This document shows, in pieces, positions 7,288 through 15,408 of a stretch of 35,683 bases of DNA. Below the pieces are notes generated by a model. That model did not search any database and was not told the DNA's origin. It saw only the letters and a program-made list of their open reading frames with translations. The DNA is taken from contig JADGQD010000001.1 of NCBI GenBank assembly GCA_017882065.1, positions 1 through 35,683 on the forward strand, given 5' to 3'. How positions within the stretch are numbered: the stretch's first letter is position 1; every line of letters starts with the position of its first letter. Both the position numbers and the translations under genes were made by a program. This DNA comes from Anaerolineales bacterium. GTDB lineage: Bacteria; Chloroflexota; Anaerolineae; Anaerolineales; Villigracilaceae.

Positions 7288-8409
7288 TCAAGGCACGCCG
7301 GTCTCTGGTGTGGAAGGCGCGGTGAAGTCGTAGAATTTGTATCCATAGAATGAAAAATATGTAATCTGTCCCGGAAGGATTTGTATATTAACCTTTCTGT
7401 TCATTGCGCCGTAAGGGATGTTGAGTTCATAAACACCGGCTGGTAAGTCGCCCAGAACCACGTTTTCATTGTAATACGCGTCACTGTTGACAGTCAACGG
7501 TCCATAAGTCTTGACTGAATATTGCTTCTCCGTATCGAGAGATTTTAACATGACCAGGTAAGAATCAAGCCGTTCTCCGTACGTGCTCATCACACGACCA
7601 ACCAAGACGCCATACCCTTGCGGTGGTGATACCCACAATTCCGGATTGCGTGTCTTCCAGAAATCGTTCTCTCCGAGTCGAACCTCGAAGTGGAGGTGAG
7701 GTCCGGTGGTCATACCTGTATCCCCGACATTACCCACCACGTCACCGGTGTTCACCCATTGACCAACAATCACGTCCACTTCATCCATGTGGGCATAGAC
7801 GGTGTAGAGTGGCTGATTCTTGTAACCGAAGTCATGGCGTATGGCGACGGCCAGGCCGAAGGGATCTTTCAAATTATACTTTGAGCCAGAGTATAGCCCA
7901 ATTCCGGCCCAGACAACCGTTCCCGGCCCGGCAGCCAGCACCTCGGCTCCACGCGGGGCTGGCAGGTCAATTCCGGTGTGGATTACGTCTGGTCGAAAAT
8001 AGATGCCGCCATAACGGTAATCCCAGACTGGGTCGCCGGGGTAGGTGGCGGCAATGGGAGCAGCGAAATAGAAATGGTCAAAAGGCGAGAGGGCCCAGGG
8101 TATAGGATAGAGCGGCGGGCGGTATTCCGCTCCTTCGGCAGGAATGACGGTGGGGAAGAACAATTGCATGTCGCTGATGGTCGCGGTTGCGAACGGGAGG
8201 GGCGTTTCAGTCGCAGCCGGCGGCGTTGGGGTTTTGGATGGAAGCGCGAGTGCAATCTCGGGAGTGGATGATGGGTTGGACGCAGGAGCAGTAAAGGAAG
8301 AGTCGGGAGATTGAATTGTAGGTAAAGATGCCGTAAGCGCAGGTGTAGGAGCGCAGGCGGTCAGAAAAACCCCAAATAAAAGGAACCGCAAACCGAAAAC
8401 GGGTTTCAT
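7288..8409 (-). CDS. M23 family metallopeptidase lipoprotein
   Basis: 373-aa predicted lipoprotein (lipobox LTAC, Cys19) with a Pro/Thr/Ser-rich linker to about residue 75. The peptidase M23 (LytM) domain at about 135-255 has the zinc ligands H144 and D148 (HTGID), and H207 (YAHMD) with HLHFE (H238, H240) complete the active site, so it should be an active peptidoglycan endopeptidase. The C-terminal ~110 residues (GVLVGRVMSTYGERLDSY onward, with LGDLPAGVYELNIP) look like a carboxypeptidase-regulatory-like beta domain. It starts three bases after the stop of the PD40 lipoprotein gene and ends close to the recA promoter. It probably acts outside the membrane in cell-wall remodelling. Confidence 0.92.
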   Translation of the reverse strand: MKPVFGLRFLLFGVFLTACAPTPALTASLPTIQSPDSSFTAPASNPSSTPEIALALPSKTPTPPAATETPLPFATATISDMQLFFPTVIPAEGAEYRPPLYPIPWALSPFDHFYFAAPIAATYPGDPVWDYRYGGIYFRPDVIHTGIDLPAPRGAEVLAAGPGTVVWAGIGLYSGSKYNLKDPFGLAVAIRHDFGYKNQPLYTVYAHMDEVDVIVGQWVNTGDVVGNVGDTGMTTGPHLHFEVRLGENDFWKTRNPELWVSPPQGYGVLVGRVMSTYGERLDSYLVMLKSLDTEKQYSVKTYGPLTVNSDAYYNENVVLGDLPAGVYELNIPYGAMNRKVNIQILPGQITYFSFYGYKFYDFTAPSTPETGVP

Positions 8410-8411
8410 GA

Positions 8412-10247
8412 TTATGGCGTGGAGGTGGGACGTGCCGTCGACGTCTTAGTGGGCGTGGGCGAACGATACCAGCGCGAAGTCCGGGTGGGGGTGCGGGTGG
8501 GCGGAATAACGATAGTTGGTGTGACCAGAACTTCGGGTGGATAAAGTTGCAGCATGGCGGTACGCCAGTCCAGGCCCTGGGGATAGACCAGTTCGTTGAA
8601 ACGGGCGCCGGCGTAATACGTCCGCCAGTTGGTCAGAGCGGGCAGGCGCTCCCATCCGTACTGGCCGGCCAGCGTGGTCAAGTCGAACCAGTAACCGCCG
8701 GGAACGGAATTCATTAACTGGCCACCGTTCTCATAGGCGGACGAACTGGTTTTGCGGGCGGAAAAATCCCAGGGCACTTGAGTAAGGGGCATTCCCTGGG
8801 AGCCATCCTGAGCGGCGGTATGCAAGTAGATTCGCCAATAGATCTGCTGGCCGAAATCTTCGCGGACGACAGCCATCCAATTAGCCTGGACTAACACCGG
8901 GTTGAGTGTGAAGGCCCGCCCGGTATAAAGCCAATCCTCGCCCAAGCCGGGATCGAGTGGTGTTGTAAGCGGAACAAAGGCGTTCTCCAGGTTGCCGAGG
9001 GCATCCCAGCCGGTTTGTGCCACGACCTGGCCGCGCAATGCCTGGAAGAAGTCGCCTGCCAGTTCATTCATTTGTGGATAGAAATCAGTGAAATTCGTCA
9101 GTGTAACCAGCGAGGTGCGTCCGGAGGGGATATTTGGCTGGGGAGTGGACCCCGCTACGAACGGAGCGGTCGGCGTGACCTGTGCTGCAGTCTGGAAGGG
9201 GCCTGGCAATGCTGCGCTTGTGGTACCATAGGAAAATCCATTCAGCGCACCGGGGAGCAGCATTGGCGGGATGCTGATCGCTCCAGCAATGGTATACCCG
9301 GTCAAAAAAGTCTGATTGGGGGCAGGCAGGCGGCTGGCAATGTTGTTATTGTCCTGCCAGACAGGCCAGTCACCGGATCCGGCCCAGCGCGCCGGGGCAT
9401 TGGGGTTGAGGGCGTCCCAGACATAGAGGCTGGTCAACCCTGAATCTGGATCAGTGGAAGCCCACGCCAGTTTGTTGCCGTCTGCAGACCAGGCAGGGTG
9501 CGCCTCGACAGTCTGGGGATTGTTACTGACATCAATGAAGTTCCCGGCATGATCGAGGTCTGCAATCCAAACTTCGGGTTCGCCTGAGCGGGTCGAGATA
9601 AAAGCGATCTGGCGACCAGGAAGGCGCGGCGACCAGGCGGGGGATGTGTCGGCAGCGGGGTTTTGAGTCAATGGAAGGAGAGCCTGCCCCGGGTCCGTAA
9701 TGGAGCGGAGAAAGATATCGATGTTGCCATTCACGTAGGATTCGAAGGCTATAAAAGCCCCATCCGGTGACCAGGAAGGCGCGCCGTCGTATTCAGGTGT
9801 AGCTGTCAGCCGGCGAATGCCTCCTCCGCCCAGGTCTAGGAGATAAAGGTCCCAGTAACCGTTTCGGCGCGACGAGAAAGCCAGCCAGTTCCCATCCGGG
9901 CTGAGAGCCGGGGTAATATCGTCCCAGGCATCTGCGGTGAGACGGGTCAGCGGCAGGGTCTGAGGCGAATATGCAAAAAGGTGGAAATAACCGCTTTCTT
10001 CCAGGGATAGGAAGAAAACACCCTTCGGAGGCGCAGAAGTGGTGACAATGGTCTCAGGGGTCGCAGTGATAACATAGGGCGTCTGGGTGGATACTTCGAT
10101 ATTGGGCTGAGGCTGCGTCGGGGTATTGGTGAGCACAAAGGTGCTGGTTGGCACAGGTGTGGGGGCGGGACCACAAGCTGGGACGAGCAGCAAAAGGCAA
10201 AAGGTAAAGAGTCGAAAAGCAGAAACAGGGCGAGGAATATGTGACAT
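8412..10247 (-). CDS. PD40/TolB-like beta-propeller lipoprotein
   Basis: 611-aa predicted lipoprotein. The signal sequence ends at the lipobox VPAC (Cys25), followed by a Pro/Thr linker to about residue 75. Residues ~80-350 hold PD40 (WD40-like) blades with the SPDG signature at 116-119 and 160-163 and degenerate blades at WSPRLPGRQIAFIS and WSADGNKLAWAS. The next ~230 residues have no family I recognise. The extreme C-terminus is a low-complexity Thr/Pro/Ser/Arg tail. The start is ATG 10247, because the signal peptide begins there and the upstream gene ends at 10249; the open frame to 10430 is not used. The propeller suggests binding of protein or glycan at the cell surface. The genes on both sides abut it, so they are one transcript. 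Confidence 0.85.
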   Translation of the reverse strand: MSHIPRPVSAFRLFTFCLLLLVPACGPAPTPVPTSTFVLTNTPTQPQPNIEVSTQTPYVITATPETIVTTSAPPKGVFFLSLEESGYFHLFAYSPQTLPLTRLTADAWDDITPALSPDGNWLAFSSRRNGYWDLYLLDLGGGGIRRLTATPEYDGAPSWSPDGAFIAFESYVNGNIDIFLRSITDPGQALLPLTQNPAADTSPAWSPRLPGRQIAFISTRSGEPEVWIADLDHAGNFIDVSNNPQTVEAHPAWSADGNKLAWASTDPDSGLTSLYVWDALNPNAPARWAGSGDWPVWQDNNNIASRLPAPNQTFLTGYTIAGAISIPPMLLPGALNGFSYGTTSAALPGPFQTAAQVTPTAPFVAGSTPQPNIPSGRTSLVTLTNFTDFYPQMNELAGDFFQALRGQVVAQTGWDALGNLENAFVPLTTPLDPGLGEDWLYTGRAFTLNPVLVQANWMAVVREDFGQQIYWRIYLHTAAQDGSQGMPLTQVPWDFSARKTSSSAYENGGQLMNSVPGGYWFDLTTLAGQYGWERLPALTNWRTYYAGARFNELVYPQGLDWRTAMLQLYPPEVLVTPTIVIPPTRTPTRTSRWYRSPTPTKTSTARPTSTP

Positions 10248-10248
10248 T

Positions 10249-10608
10249 CTATACCTTGGGGGATGGGATTTCAACAGTAAGGTCGCGGCGGTCAATTTCG
10301 CCCAGGTCGGGGAAAGAGAGGAAAACCGTGAGCTTATAAATGTCGCCGGGGGTTGTGCCGGGCTTGAGAAGGTGAAGGGTAAGTTCGAGCCCCCAGGCGA
10401 CCGGCTCAACGATGCTGGTCTCGGCGACAACCTCTCCGGCTGAGTCGGTCAGGGTCAGTTCGAGATAAGGTTTTTGCTGGAAAGGGGTAAGGTCCAAAGT
10501 GACCCGCAGGCGTTTTCCATCGGGGTAAGGTTCAGCCCGCAGGTCGAGCAGGCGAGTATCGGCAGGCGGCAGTCGCTCGATGTCTGGGTCGGTGAGGAAG
10601 AATTCCAT
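10249..10608 (-). CDS. Conserved hypothetical protein, first gene of lipoprotein operon
   Basis: 119-aa soluble protein, no signal peptide, no family recognised. The sequence begins MEFFLTDPDIERLPPADTRL and is rich in alternating hydrophobic residues (LRVTLDLTPFQQKPYLELTLT, WGLELTLHLL, DIYKLTVFLSF), suggesting an all-beta fold, perhaps Ig- or C2-like. The start at 10608 is supported by an exact TATAAT six bases upstream and the lack of homologous-looking sequence before it. Its stop is one base before the ATG of the PD40 lipoprotein gene. It is divergent from moaC, with only 59 bases between the two start codons. Confidence 0.75.
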   Translation of the reverse strand: MEFFLTDPDIERLPPADTRLLDLRAEPYPDGKRLRVTLDLTPFQQKPYLELTLTDSAGEVVAETSIVEPVAWGLELTLHLLKPGTTPGDIYKLTVFLSFPDLGEIDRRDLTVEIPSPKV

Positions 10609-10620
10609 GCGACCATTATA
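10609..10620 (-). promoter_or_regulatory. TATAAT box, leaderless promoter of lipoprotein operon
   Basis: Minus-strand TATAAT (10620-10615) is followed by six bases (GGTCGC) and ATG 10608. There is no room for a Shine-Dalgarno site downstream of a normal start point and no clear -35 box. Confidence 0.62.
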
Positions 10621-10655
10621 ACCAAAAACCCGTTTTCTCACCGCTCCTCCTACGG

Positions 10656-10667
10656 TATAATCTGACC
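10656..10667 (+). promoter_or_regulatory. TATAAT box, leaderless promoter of moa operon
   Basis: TATAAT (10656-10661) is followed by six bases (CTGACC) and the moaC ATG. CTACGGTATAATC here is identical to 13 bases in front of the ricT gene near 32508-32520. Confidence 0.65.
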
Positions 10668-11147
10668 ATGACTCCGAAACTGACTCATCTTGATGACTCC
10701 GGCCGCGCCCACATGGTGGACGTGGGAGACAAGCCCGATACCGAGCGTCTCGCAATTGCGAGCGGCGAAGTGGTGATGAAACAGGCAACGCTGGATCTGA
10801 TCCGTGGCGGGACGATAAAGAAAGGAGACGTGTTGACCGTAGCGCAAATTGCCGGCATCGCCGCCGCCAAGCGGACCTCGGAGCTGATTCCATTATGTCA
10901 TCCTTTGCCCATCACCCACATTGACGTGGCTCTCTCTCTCGATGACACCCTTCCTGGCGTGCTCATCACGGCTTCGGTCAAAACGACCGGCAAAACCGGT
11001 GTCGAGATGGAAGCGCTGACGGCGGTTTCTGTGGCGGCGCTGACGGTCTACGATATGGCCAAGGCCGCCGAAAAGTCGATGAAGATCCAGAACATCCGGC
11101 TGGTGAAGAAACATGGTGGCCGGTCCGGAGATATTGTAATCAAGTAG
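10668..11147 (+). CDS. moaC: Cyclic pyranopterin monophosphate synthase MoaC
   Basis: 159-aa MoaC, which with MoaA converts GTP to cPMP in molybdenum cofactor synthesis. The whole family pattern is present: THLDDSGRAHMVDVGDK, the LCHPLPITHID motif, KTTGKTGVEMEALTAVSVAALTVYDMAKA and the C-terminal KHGGRSGDIV. Length is typical. It is first in an apparent operon moaC-moaD-moaE-(threonine-synthase-like)-moxR-DUF58. moaA is not in the window. Confidence 0.97.
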   Translation: MTPKLTHLDDSGRAHMVDVGDKPDTERLAIASGEVVMKQATLDLIRGGTIKKGDVLTVAQIAGIAAAKRTSELIPLCHPLPITHIDVALSLDDTLPGVLITASVKTTGKTGVEMEALTAVSVAALTVYDMAKAAEKSMKIQNIRLVKKHGGRSGDIVIK

Positions 11148-11194
11148 GGACGGACCTTTGGCTCCACTCATGTTATCAGAATTTGGAGCATGGA

Positions 11195-11443
11195 ATGCAC
11201 AAAGTTAAAGTCTTGTTCTTTGCCACCCTGCGCGATTATGTTGGTGCAAAATCGGTGGAGCTCGAAATCCCTTTTGGAATAACTGTCGAAGGGCTAATGG
11301 ATTTGCTTGTGGCAACCTACCCTCGCTTGGAAAAAGTCAAAGACTCTATGATGGCCGCCATTAACCGCGAATACGCCGCCGACGAGCAAGTCATCCCCCA
11401 AGGGGCTGAAATCGCCTTATTCCCTCCCGTTTCTGGCGGATAG
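11195..11443 (+). CDS. moaD: Molybdopterin synthase sulfur carrier MoaD
   Basis: 82-aa ubiquitin-fold protein that carries the thiocarboxylate used by MoaE to make molybdopterin. The sequence starts MHKVKVLFFATLRDYVG and ends FPPVSGG with the essential C-terminal Gly-Gly. The start is ATG 11195, with GGAG about seven bases upstream. The in-frame TTG at 11183 is unlikely. It lies nine bases before moaE. Confidence 0.96.
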   Translation: MHKVKVLFFATLRDYVGAKSVELEIPFGITVEGLMDLLVATYPRLEKVKDSMMAAINREYAADEQVIPQGAEIALFPPVSGG

Positions 11444-11451
11444 GATTTGGC

Positions 11452-11910
11452 ATGGACTTCCCAACCATCATCTCACTCACCGAGTCCGAACTCGACCTGA
11501 ACGCCCTGCTCGCCCAGATCACACTACCAACGACGGGCGCATCGGCTTTTTTTACGGGCATGGTGCGGGGACAAACCTCCCGTGCCGACGCCCACGAAAC
11601 GGTTTATCTTGACTATGAAGCCTACCAGCCGATGGCGGAAACCAAGATGCGCCAGGTGGCCGAGGAGATTCGCAAGAAATGGCCGACCATCGAAGGCATT
11701 GTAATCGTCCAGCGCATTGGGCGCCTGTGTCCCGGCACGCCTACCACGTTGATTGCCTGCACTTCTGCCCACCGCAATACCGGCGTCTTCGAGGCCGCGC
11801 GTTACGGCATTGACCGGCTCAAAGAGATTGTCCCGGTTTGGAAGAAGGAAATCGGGCCGCAGGGCGAAGAGTGGGTCGAAGGCCATTACCACCCGAAGCC
11901 CGGAGAATGA
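11452..11910 (+). CDS. moaE: Molybdopterin synthase catalytic subunit MoaE
   Basis: 152-aa large subunit of molybdopterin synthase, which inserts two sulfurs into cPMP with MoaD as donor. Family motifs are GASAFFTGMVRG, the LDYEAYQPMAETKM block, VQRIGRLCPGTPTTLIACTSAHR and the catalytic lysine region VWKKEIGPQGEEWVEGH. It directly follows moaD, and its stop overlaps the next start (ATGA at 11907-11910). Confidence 0.96.
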   Translation: MDFPTIISLTESELDLNALLAQITLPTTGASAFFTGMVRGQTSRADAHETVYLDYEAYQPMAETKMRQVAEEIRKKWPTIEGIVIVQRIGRLCPGTPTTLIACTSAHRNTGVFEAARYGIDRLKEIVPVWKKEIGPQGEEWVEGHYHPKPGE

Positions 11911-13004
11911 TGGAAATTTCCTGTACCAATTGCGGATGTGCTTACCCGTCAGACGGTTTTCCTTATCGCTGTCTGGCCTGCGGTGGTCTGTTCGATTTTC
12001 GCATTCCGCAGCCCTTCGACCCGTCGCAAGTTGACTTGTCTCAACCCGGCATCTGGCGTTACCGTTACACCTTTGGTCTCTCCCCAGACTCCGAGCCCGT
12101 TTCTCTCGGCGAAGGCAGCACACCATTACTGTGGGCGGAAGTTTTTGAACGCAAGGTCGCCTTCAAATGCGAGTTTCTCAACCCGAGTGGCTCCTTCAAA
12201 GATCGCGGTTCGGCCGTCATCACAGCCTGGCTCAAATCACGCGGTATATACGAAGCGGTGGAGGACTCGTCCGGTAATGCCGGGGCCTCGTTTGCGGCCT
12301 ATGCAGCCCGGGCGGGTATCAAAGCCAGAGTTTTCGTCCCAGAATCCGCCTCAGGCCCTAAACGCAGGCAGATTGAGGCCTACGGTGCGGAACTTGTCCA
12401 GGTCCCCGGTTCGCGCACAGATGTGGCTGAGGCTGCCAGGACAGTAGCAGATGGGGGTAACGTGTATGCCAGCCATGCATATCTACCTTTCAACCTTCCC
12501 GGTTATGCAACCGCCGCTTACGAGATTTTTGAACAGTTGGGTAACAAAATGCCAGGGGCAATCGTCCTCCCGGCAGGGCAGGGCGGACTTTTGCTCGGTC
12601 TGGTGCGCGGATTTGATGCCGTGCGCATAGCCGTTAATCCAATTATAAATACTCCGAAAATCATCGGGGTACAAGCACGCGCGTGCGCACCGTTGTGGGT
12701 GATGTTTACAACAGGAAACGCGGATGCTGGATTGGTTGTTGAGAATCACACACTGGCGGAGGGGGTGAAGGTGCGCTATCCGCTGCGGGTGGATGCAGTA
12801 ATACGAGCGGTGGAAGCGAGCCACGGGTCCATGTGCGTTGTGGACGAGGACGAAATTTTACCGGGTCGCGATAGACTTGCCCGTCTTGGTTTTTACGTTG
12901 AGCCGACATCTGCTATCGTCTGGTCCGCGTTGATACAAACGATCAGGGATTTACCCGATCCAGTGGTCGTTGTTCTAACCGGTTCCGGTTACAAGTACGA
13001 GTAA
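11907..13004 (+). CDS. Threonine-synthase-like PLP enzyme with N-terminal zinc ribbon
   Basis: 365-aa fold-type II PLP enzyme. The N-terminus has a four-cysteine ribbon (C6, C9, C22, C25). The PLP lysine is K98 in NPSGSFKDRGS, and EDSSGNAGAS is the phosphate/substrate loop. In true threonine synthase this loop usually reads ..STGNT.A.; the SSGNAGAS form belongs to a threonine-synthase-like group whose reaction is less certain. The start is ATG 11907, overlapping the moaE stop; the open frame from 11838 lies inside moaE. It is translationally coupled to moaE, though no link to molybdopterin is known. Likely reactions are phosphohomoserine to threonine or a related beta/gamma-replacement. Confidence 0.85.
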   Translation: MMEISCTNCGCAYPSDGFPYRCLACGGLFDFRIPQPFDPSQVDLSQPGIWRYRYTFGLSPDSEPVSLGEGSTPLLWAEVFERKVAFKCEFLNPSGSFKDRGSAVITAWLKSRGIYEAVEDSSGNAGASFAAYAARAGIKARVFVPESASGPKRRQIEAYGAELVQVPGSRTDVAEAARTVADGGNVYASHAYLPFNLPGYATAAYEIFEQLGNKMPGAIVLPAGQGGLLLGLVRGFDAVRIAVNPIINTPKIIGVQARACAPLWVMFTTGNADAGLVVENHTLAEGVKVRYPLRVDAVIRAVEASHGSMCVVDEDEILPGRDRLARLGFYVEPTSAIVWSALIQTIRDLPDPVVVVLTGSGYKYE

Positions 13005-13026
13005 AATAGACCAAAGGTATTACAAC

Positions 13027-13989
13027 ATGGCAGATATCCAATCTTTTGGAAAAAAATTGATCAGCAACCTTGAGAAAGTCATTGTCGGTAAACGGCAGCC
13101 GATTGAGTTGATTGTCATCGGCCTGCTCTGTCAGGGACATGTGCTTATCGAAGATGTGCCGGGTGTTGGGAAGACGGTATTGGCGCGCAGCCTGGCGAAA
13201 TCGATGGGGTGCTCGTTCAAACGTTTGCAGTTCACCCCTGATATGCTTCCCAGCGATGTGACTGGCGTTTCTATTTATAACCAGTCAAAGCGGGTATTTG
13301 AATTCCGTCCCGGTCCGATCTTTGCCCAGGTGGTACTGGTGGATGAAATCAACCGTGCCACGCCCAAGACCCAGGCTGCGCTGCTCGAAGCGATGGAAGA
13401 GCGTCAGGTAACAGTGGATGGCAAGACGCACCCTTTACCCAGTCCATCCATAGTTCTGGCGACACAGAACCCTATTGAATATGAAGGGACGTTTCCCCTC
13501 CCTGAAGCGCAACTTGACAGGTTTCTGCTGCGTGTACGATTGGGCTATCCCAGCTCGACAGACGAAATCGAGATTCTCAACCGCCAACAGTTGCGACACC
13601 CCATCGATACGCTGAAATCCGTTATAAAAGTTAATGAACTTAAGGAAGCGATGGAAGAGATTAAAAAAGTTTATGTTTCCGATGCGATTAAACGCTATGT
13701 GGTGCAACTGACCAACCGCACACGTCAGAATGCAGATGTGTACCTCGGTGCAAGCCCACGCGGAAGCCTGGCGCTCTTCCGTACCGGCCAGGTTGCGGCA
13801 GCGCTGGCCGGGCGCGATTACGTTTTGCCGGATGATATTAAGCGTCTGGCGGTGCCCGTGCTGGCACACCGCGTAATTGTCGGTCCGGCGGCTCGTTTGC
13901 GGGAATTAAGCGCTGAGAAGATTGTGCAGGAAATTCTAGATAATTCTCCGGTGCCTGGTGGAGATTTCGAGGCCACCTCCCGGAAATGA
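13027..13989 (+). CDS. MoxR family AAA+ ATPase
   Basis: 320-aa AAA_3 (MoxR) ATPase. Walker A is DVPGVGKT (43-50), Walker B is VVLVDEINRA, sensor 1 is VLATQNPIEYEGTFPLPEAQLDRF, and the C-terminal lid has GASPRGSLALFR. MoxR proteins act as chaperone-like ATPases with DUF58/VWA partners in maturation of complexes or cell-envelope stress. A DUF58 gene overlaps it by 4 nt, the usual pairing. AAAGGTATT precedes ATG 13027. The third usual member, a transglutaminase-domain membrane protein, is missing: the next gene is argF. Confidence 0.95.
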   Translation: MADIQSFGKKLISNLEKVIVGKRQPIELIVIGLLCQGHVLIEDVPGVGKTVLARSLAKSMGCSFKRLQFTPDMLPSDVTGVSIYNQSKRVFEFRPGPIFAQVVLVDEINRATPKTQAALLEAMEERQVTVDGKTHPLPSPSIVLATQNPIEYEGTFPLPEAQLDRFLLRVRLGYPSSTDEIEILNRQQLRHPIDTLKSVIKVNELKEAMEEIKKVYVSDAIKRYVVQLTNRTRQNADVYLGASPRGSLALFRTGQVAAALAGRDYVLPDDIKRLAVPVLAHRVIVGPAARLRELSAEKIVQEILDNSPVPGGDFEATSRK

Positions 13990-15302
13990 AACCGACCCTT
14001 ACCTTGCGCTGGCTGCTTGCCGGAATTATCCTCTTCGGCTTGGCGGGTTGGGCTGTAACCGGTCTGCAGCTCTACGCGCGTATGGCGTACCTGGGTCTAC
14101 TGCTGGTCGTTGGGGCGGGGATCTGGGCAGTTATTTCGATGCGCGGAATCCGCCTGAACCGTCAGGCGCGCATCTTGCGGGCCAGCATGGGTGAAGTTTT
14201 CGAAGAACATTTCGAGATCAGGAATGCTGCCTGGACGACTTGTCTCTGGTTGGAAATCATTAACCGGTCCAATTTACCAATGGCTGCCGGTTCCCGTCTG
14301 CTGACGGGTATCGGTCCTCACCAGCGCCGTTTCTATAACGCCCGGACTTTGCTTTACCGGCGCGGTGCTTTCTTGCTTGGTCCAACCAGCATGGCTTCCG
14401 GGGACCCGTTTGGCCTGTTCACTATTCGCAAGCAGATCCTGGCGAAAGATATGCTGGTGGTCCTACCGATGACGGTCCCGATCTCTTATTTTCCACCGCC
14501 CCCCGGACTCTTGCCGGGTGGAAAAACCGTCCGCCAGCGGGCAACCGACGTGACACCCCACGCTGCCGGGGTACGCGAATACGTACCGGGCGACCCGATG
14601 AAACGTATCCACTGGCCGAGCACAGCCCACCGGGGACGGTTTATGGTCAAGGAATTCGAGCAGGACCCTCAGGCGGACATCTGGTTGTTTTTGGATGCCC
14701 AGCAGGAGGTCCAGGCTTCGTCGCCAGAGCAAGCGGTTGTTTTCAGAGAGGACGGCTGGTGGCTGCGCCGTCCAAACGTGGTGCTGCCTCGCGATTCGTT
14801 TGAGTATGTCATCAGTGTGGCAGCCTCGCTGGCAAGTTATTTCCTCATGGAACGTAGGGCGGTTGGTCTGGCATGTGCGGCAGGGAAGTCTACTGTTGTC
14901 TCTGCAGAACGCGGCGAACGCCAGGTCACTAAGATCATGGAGACGCTGGCTTTCCTCCAGCCGGATGGGACGTTGCCTTTGCTTGGTCTGGTCACGATGC
15001 GGGCCAAATTGCTGCCCATTGGGACAGGTGTCATCCTGATTACGCCCTCGACGCAACCTGAGTTATTGCTGGCGGTGGAGGATTTGCAGCGCCGAAACCT
15101 GCGTCCGGTAGTGGTGCTGGTTAAGGCTGACACTTTTGGCGGGGCAGGAGAATACGAATCCATTGTTGCCGTTTTGTTGCGCCGCAACGTTCCGGTTTGT
15201 CCGGTCGGTTTTGGCGACGATTTGTCGGTCCAGTTGGCACTTCCGGTGGTTTACTTCCAGCGTCCGTATTTACCGAAATCCTACTTTAGCGTTAGGGCGT
15301 GA
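13986..15302 (+). CDS. DUF58 domain-containing membrane protein
   Basis: 438-aa protein with two N-terminal membrane segments (LLAGIILFGLAGWAVTG and MAYLGLLLVVGAGIWAVIS) and a long cytoplasmic part. The DUF58 signature is clear at about 190-225: REYVPGDPMKRIHWPSTAHR followed by VKEFEQDP and a VWA-like strand DIWLFLDAQ. It probably works with the MoxR ATPase, whose stop overlaps its start (ATGA, 13986-13989). The molecular role of the family is not settled. It is the last gene of the moa operon; no terminator was seen before the argF promoter. Confidence 0.9.
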   Translation: MKPTLTLRWLLAGIILFGLAGWAVTGLQLYARMAYLGLLLVVGAGIWAVISMRGIRLNRQARILRASMGEVFEEHFEIRNAAWTTCLWLEIINRSNLPMAAGSRLLTGIGPHQRRFYNARTLLYRRGAFLLGPTSMASGDPFGLFTIRKQILAKDMLVVLPMTVPISYFPPPPGLLPGGKTVRQRATDVTPHAAGVREYVPGDPMKRIHWPSTAHRGRFMVKEFEQDPQADIWLFLDAQQEVQASSPEQAVVFREDGWWLRRPNVVLPRDSFEYVISVAASLASYFLMERRAVGLACAAGKSTVVSAERGERQVTKIMETLAFLQPDGTLPLLGLVTMRAKLLPIGTGVILITPSTQPELLLAVEDLQRRNLRPVVVLVKADTFGGAGEYESIVAVLLRRNVPVCPVGFGDDLSVQLALPVVYFQRPYLPKSYFSVRA

Positions 15303-15349
15303 CTGTTTTATGGATAAGTGATGAATTTCACGATATTACCGTCCACATT

Positions 15350-15382
15350 GCACTTGACGTTCTTGTCAACGCACTTGATACT
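15350..15382 (+). promoter_or_regulatory. argF promoter with direct and inverted repeats
   Basis: TTGACG (15354-15359) and GATACT (15377-15382) are separated by 17 bases. The 8-mer GCACTTGA occurs at 15350-15357 and 15371-15378, exactly 21 bases (two helical turns) apart, covering both boxes. TTGAC (15354-15358)/GTCAA (15365-15369) is a small inverted repeat. A dimeric regulator site is possible. Confidence 0.6.
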
Positions 15383-15408
15383 TGAATGGATAGGAAGAGA
15401 AGTTGAAT

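Noticed and set aside
11145..11172. A possible further member of the GTAG palindrome family after the moaC stop (GTAGGGACGGACC...)
   Set aside because: Only the left half fits; the right half lacks matching complement, so it could be a truncated copy but is not supported as a palindrome.
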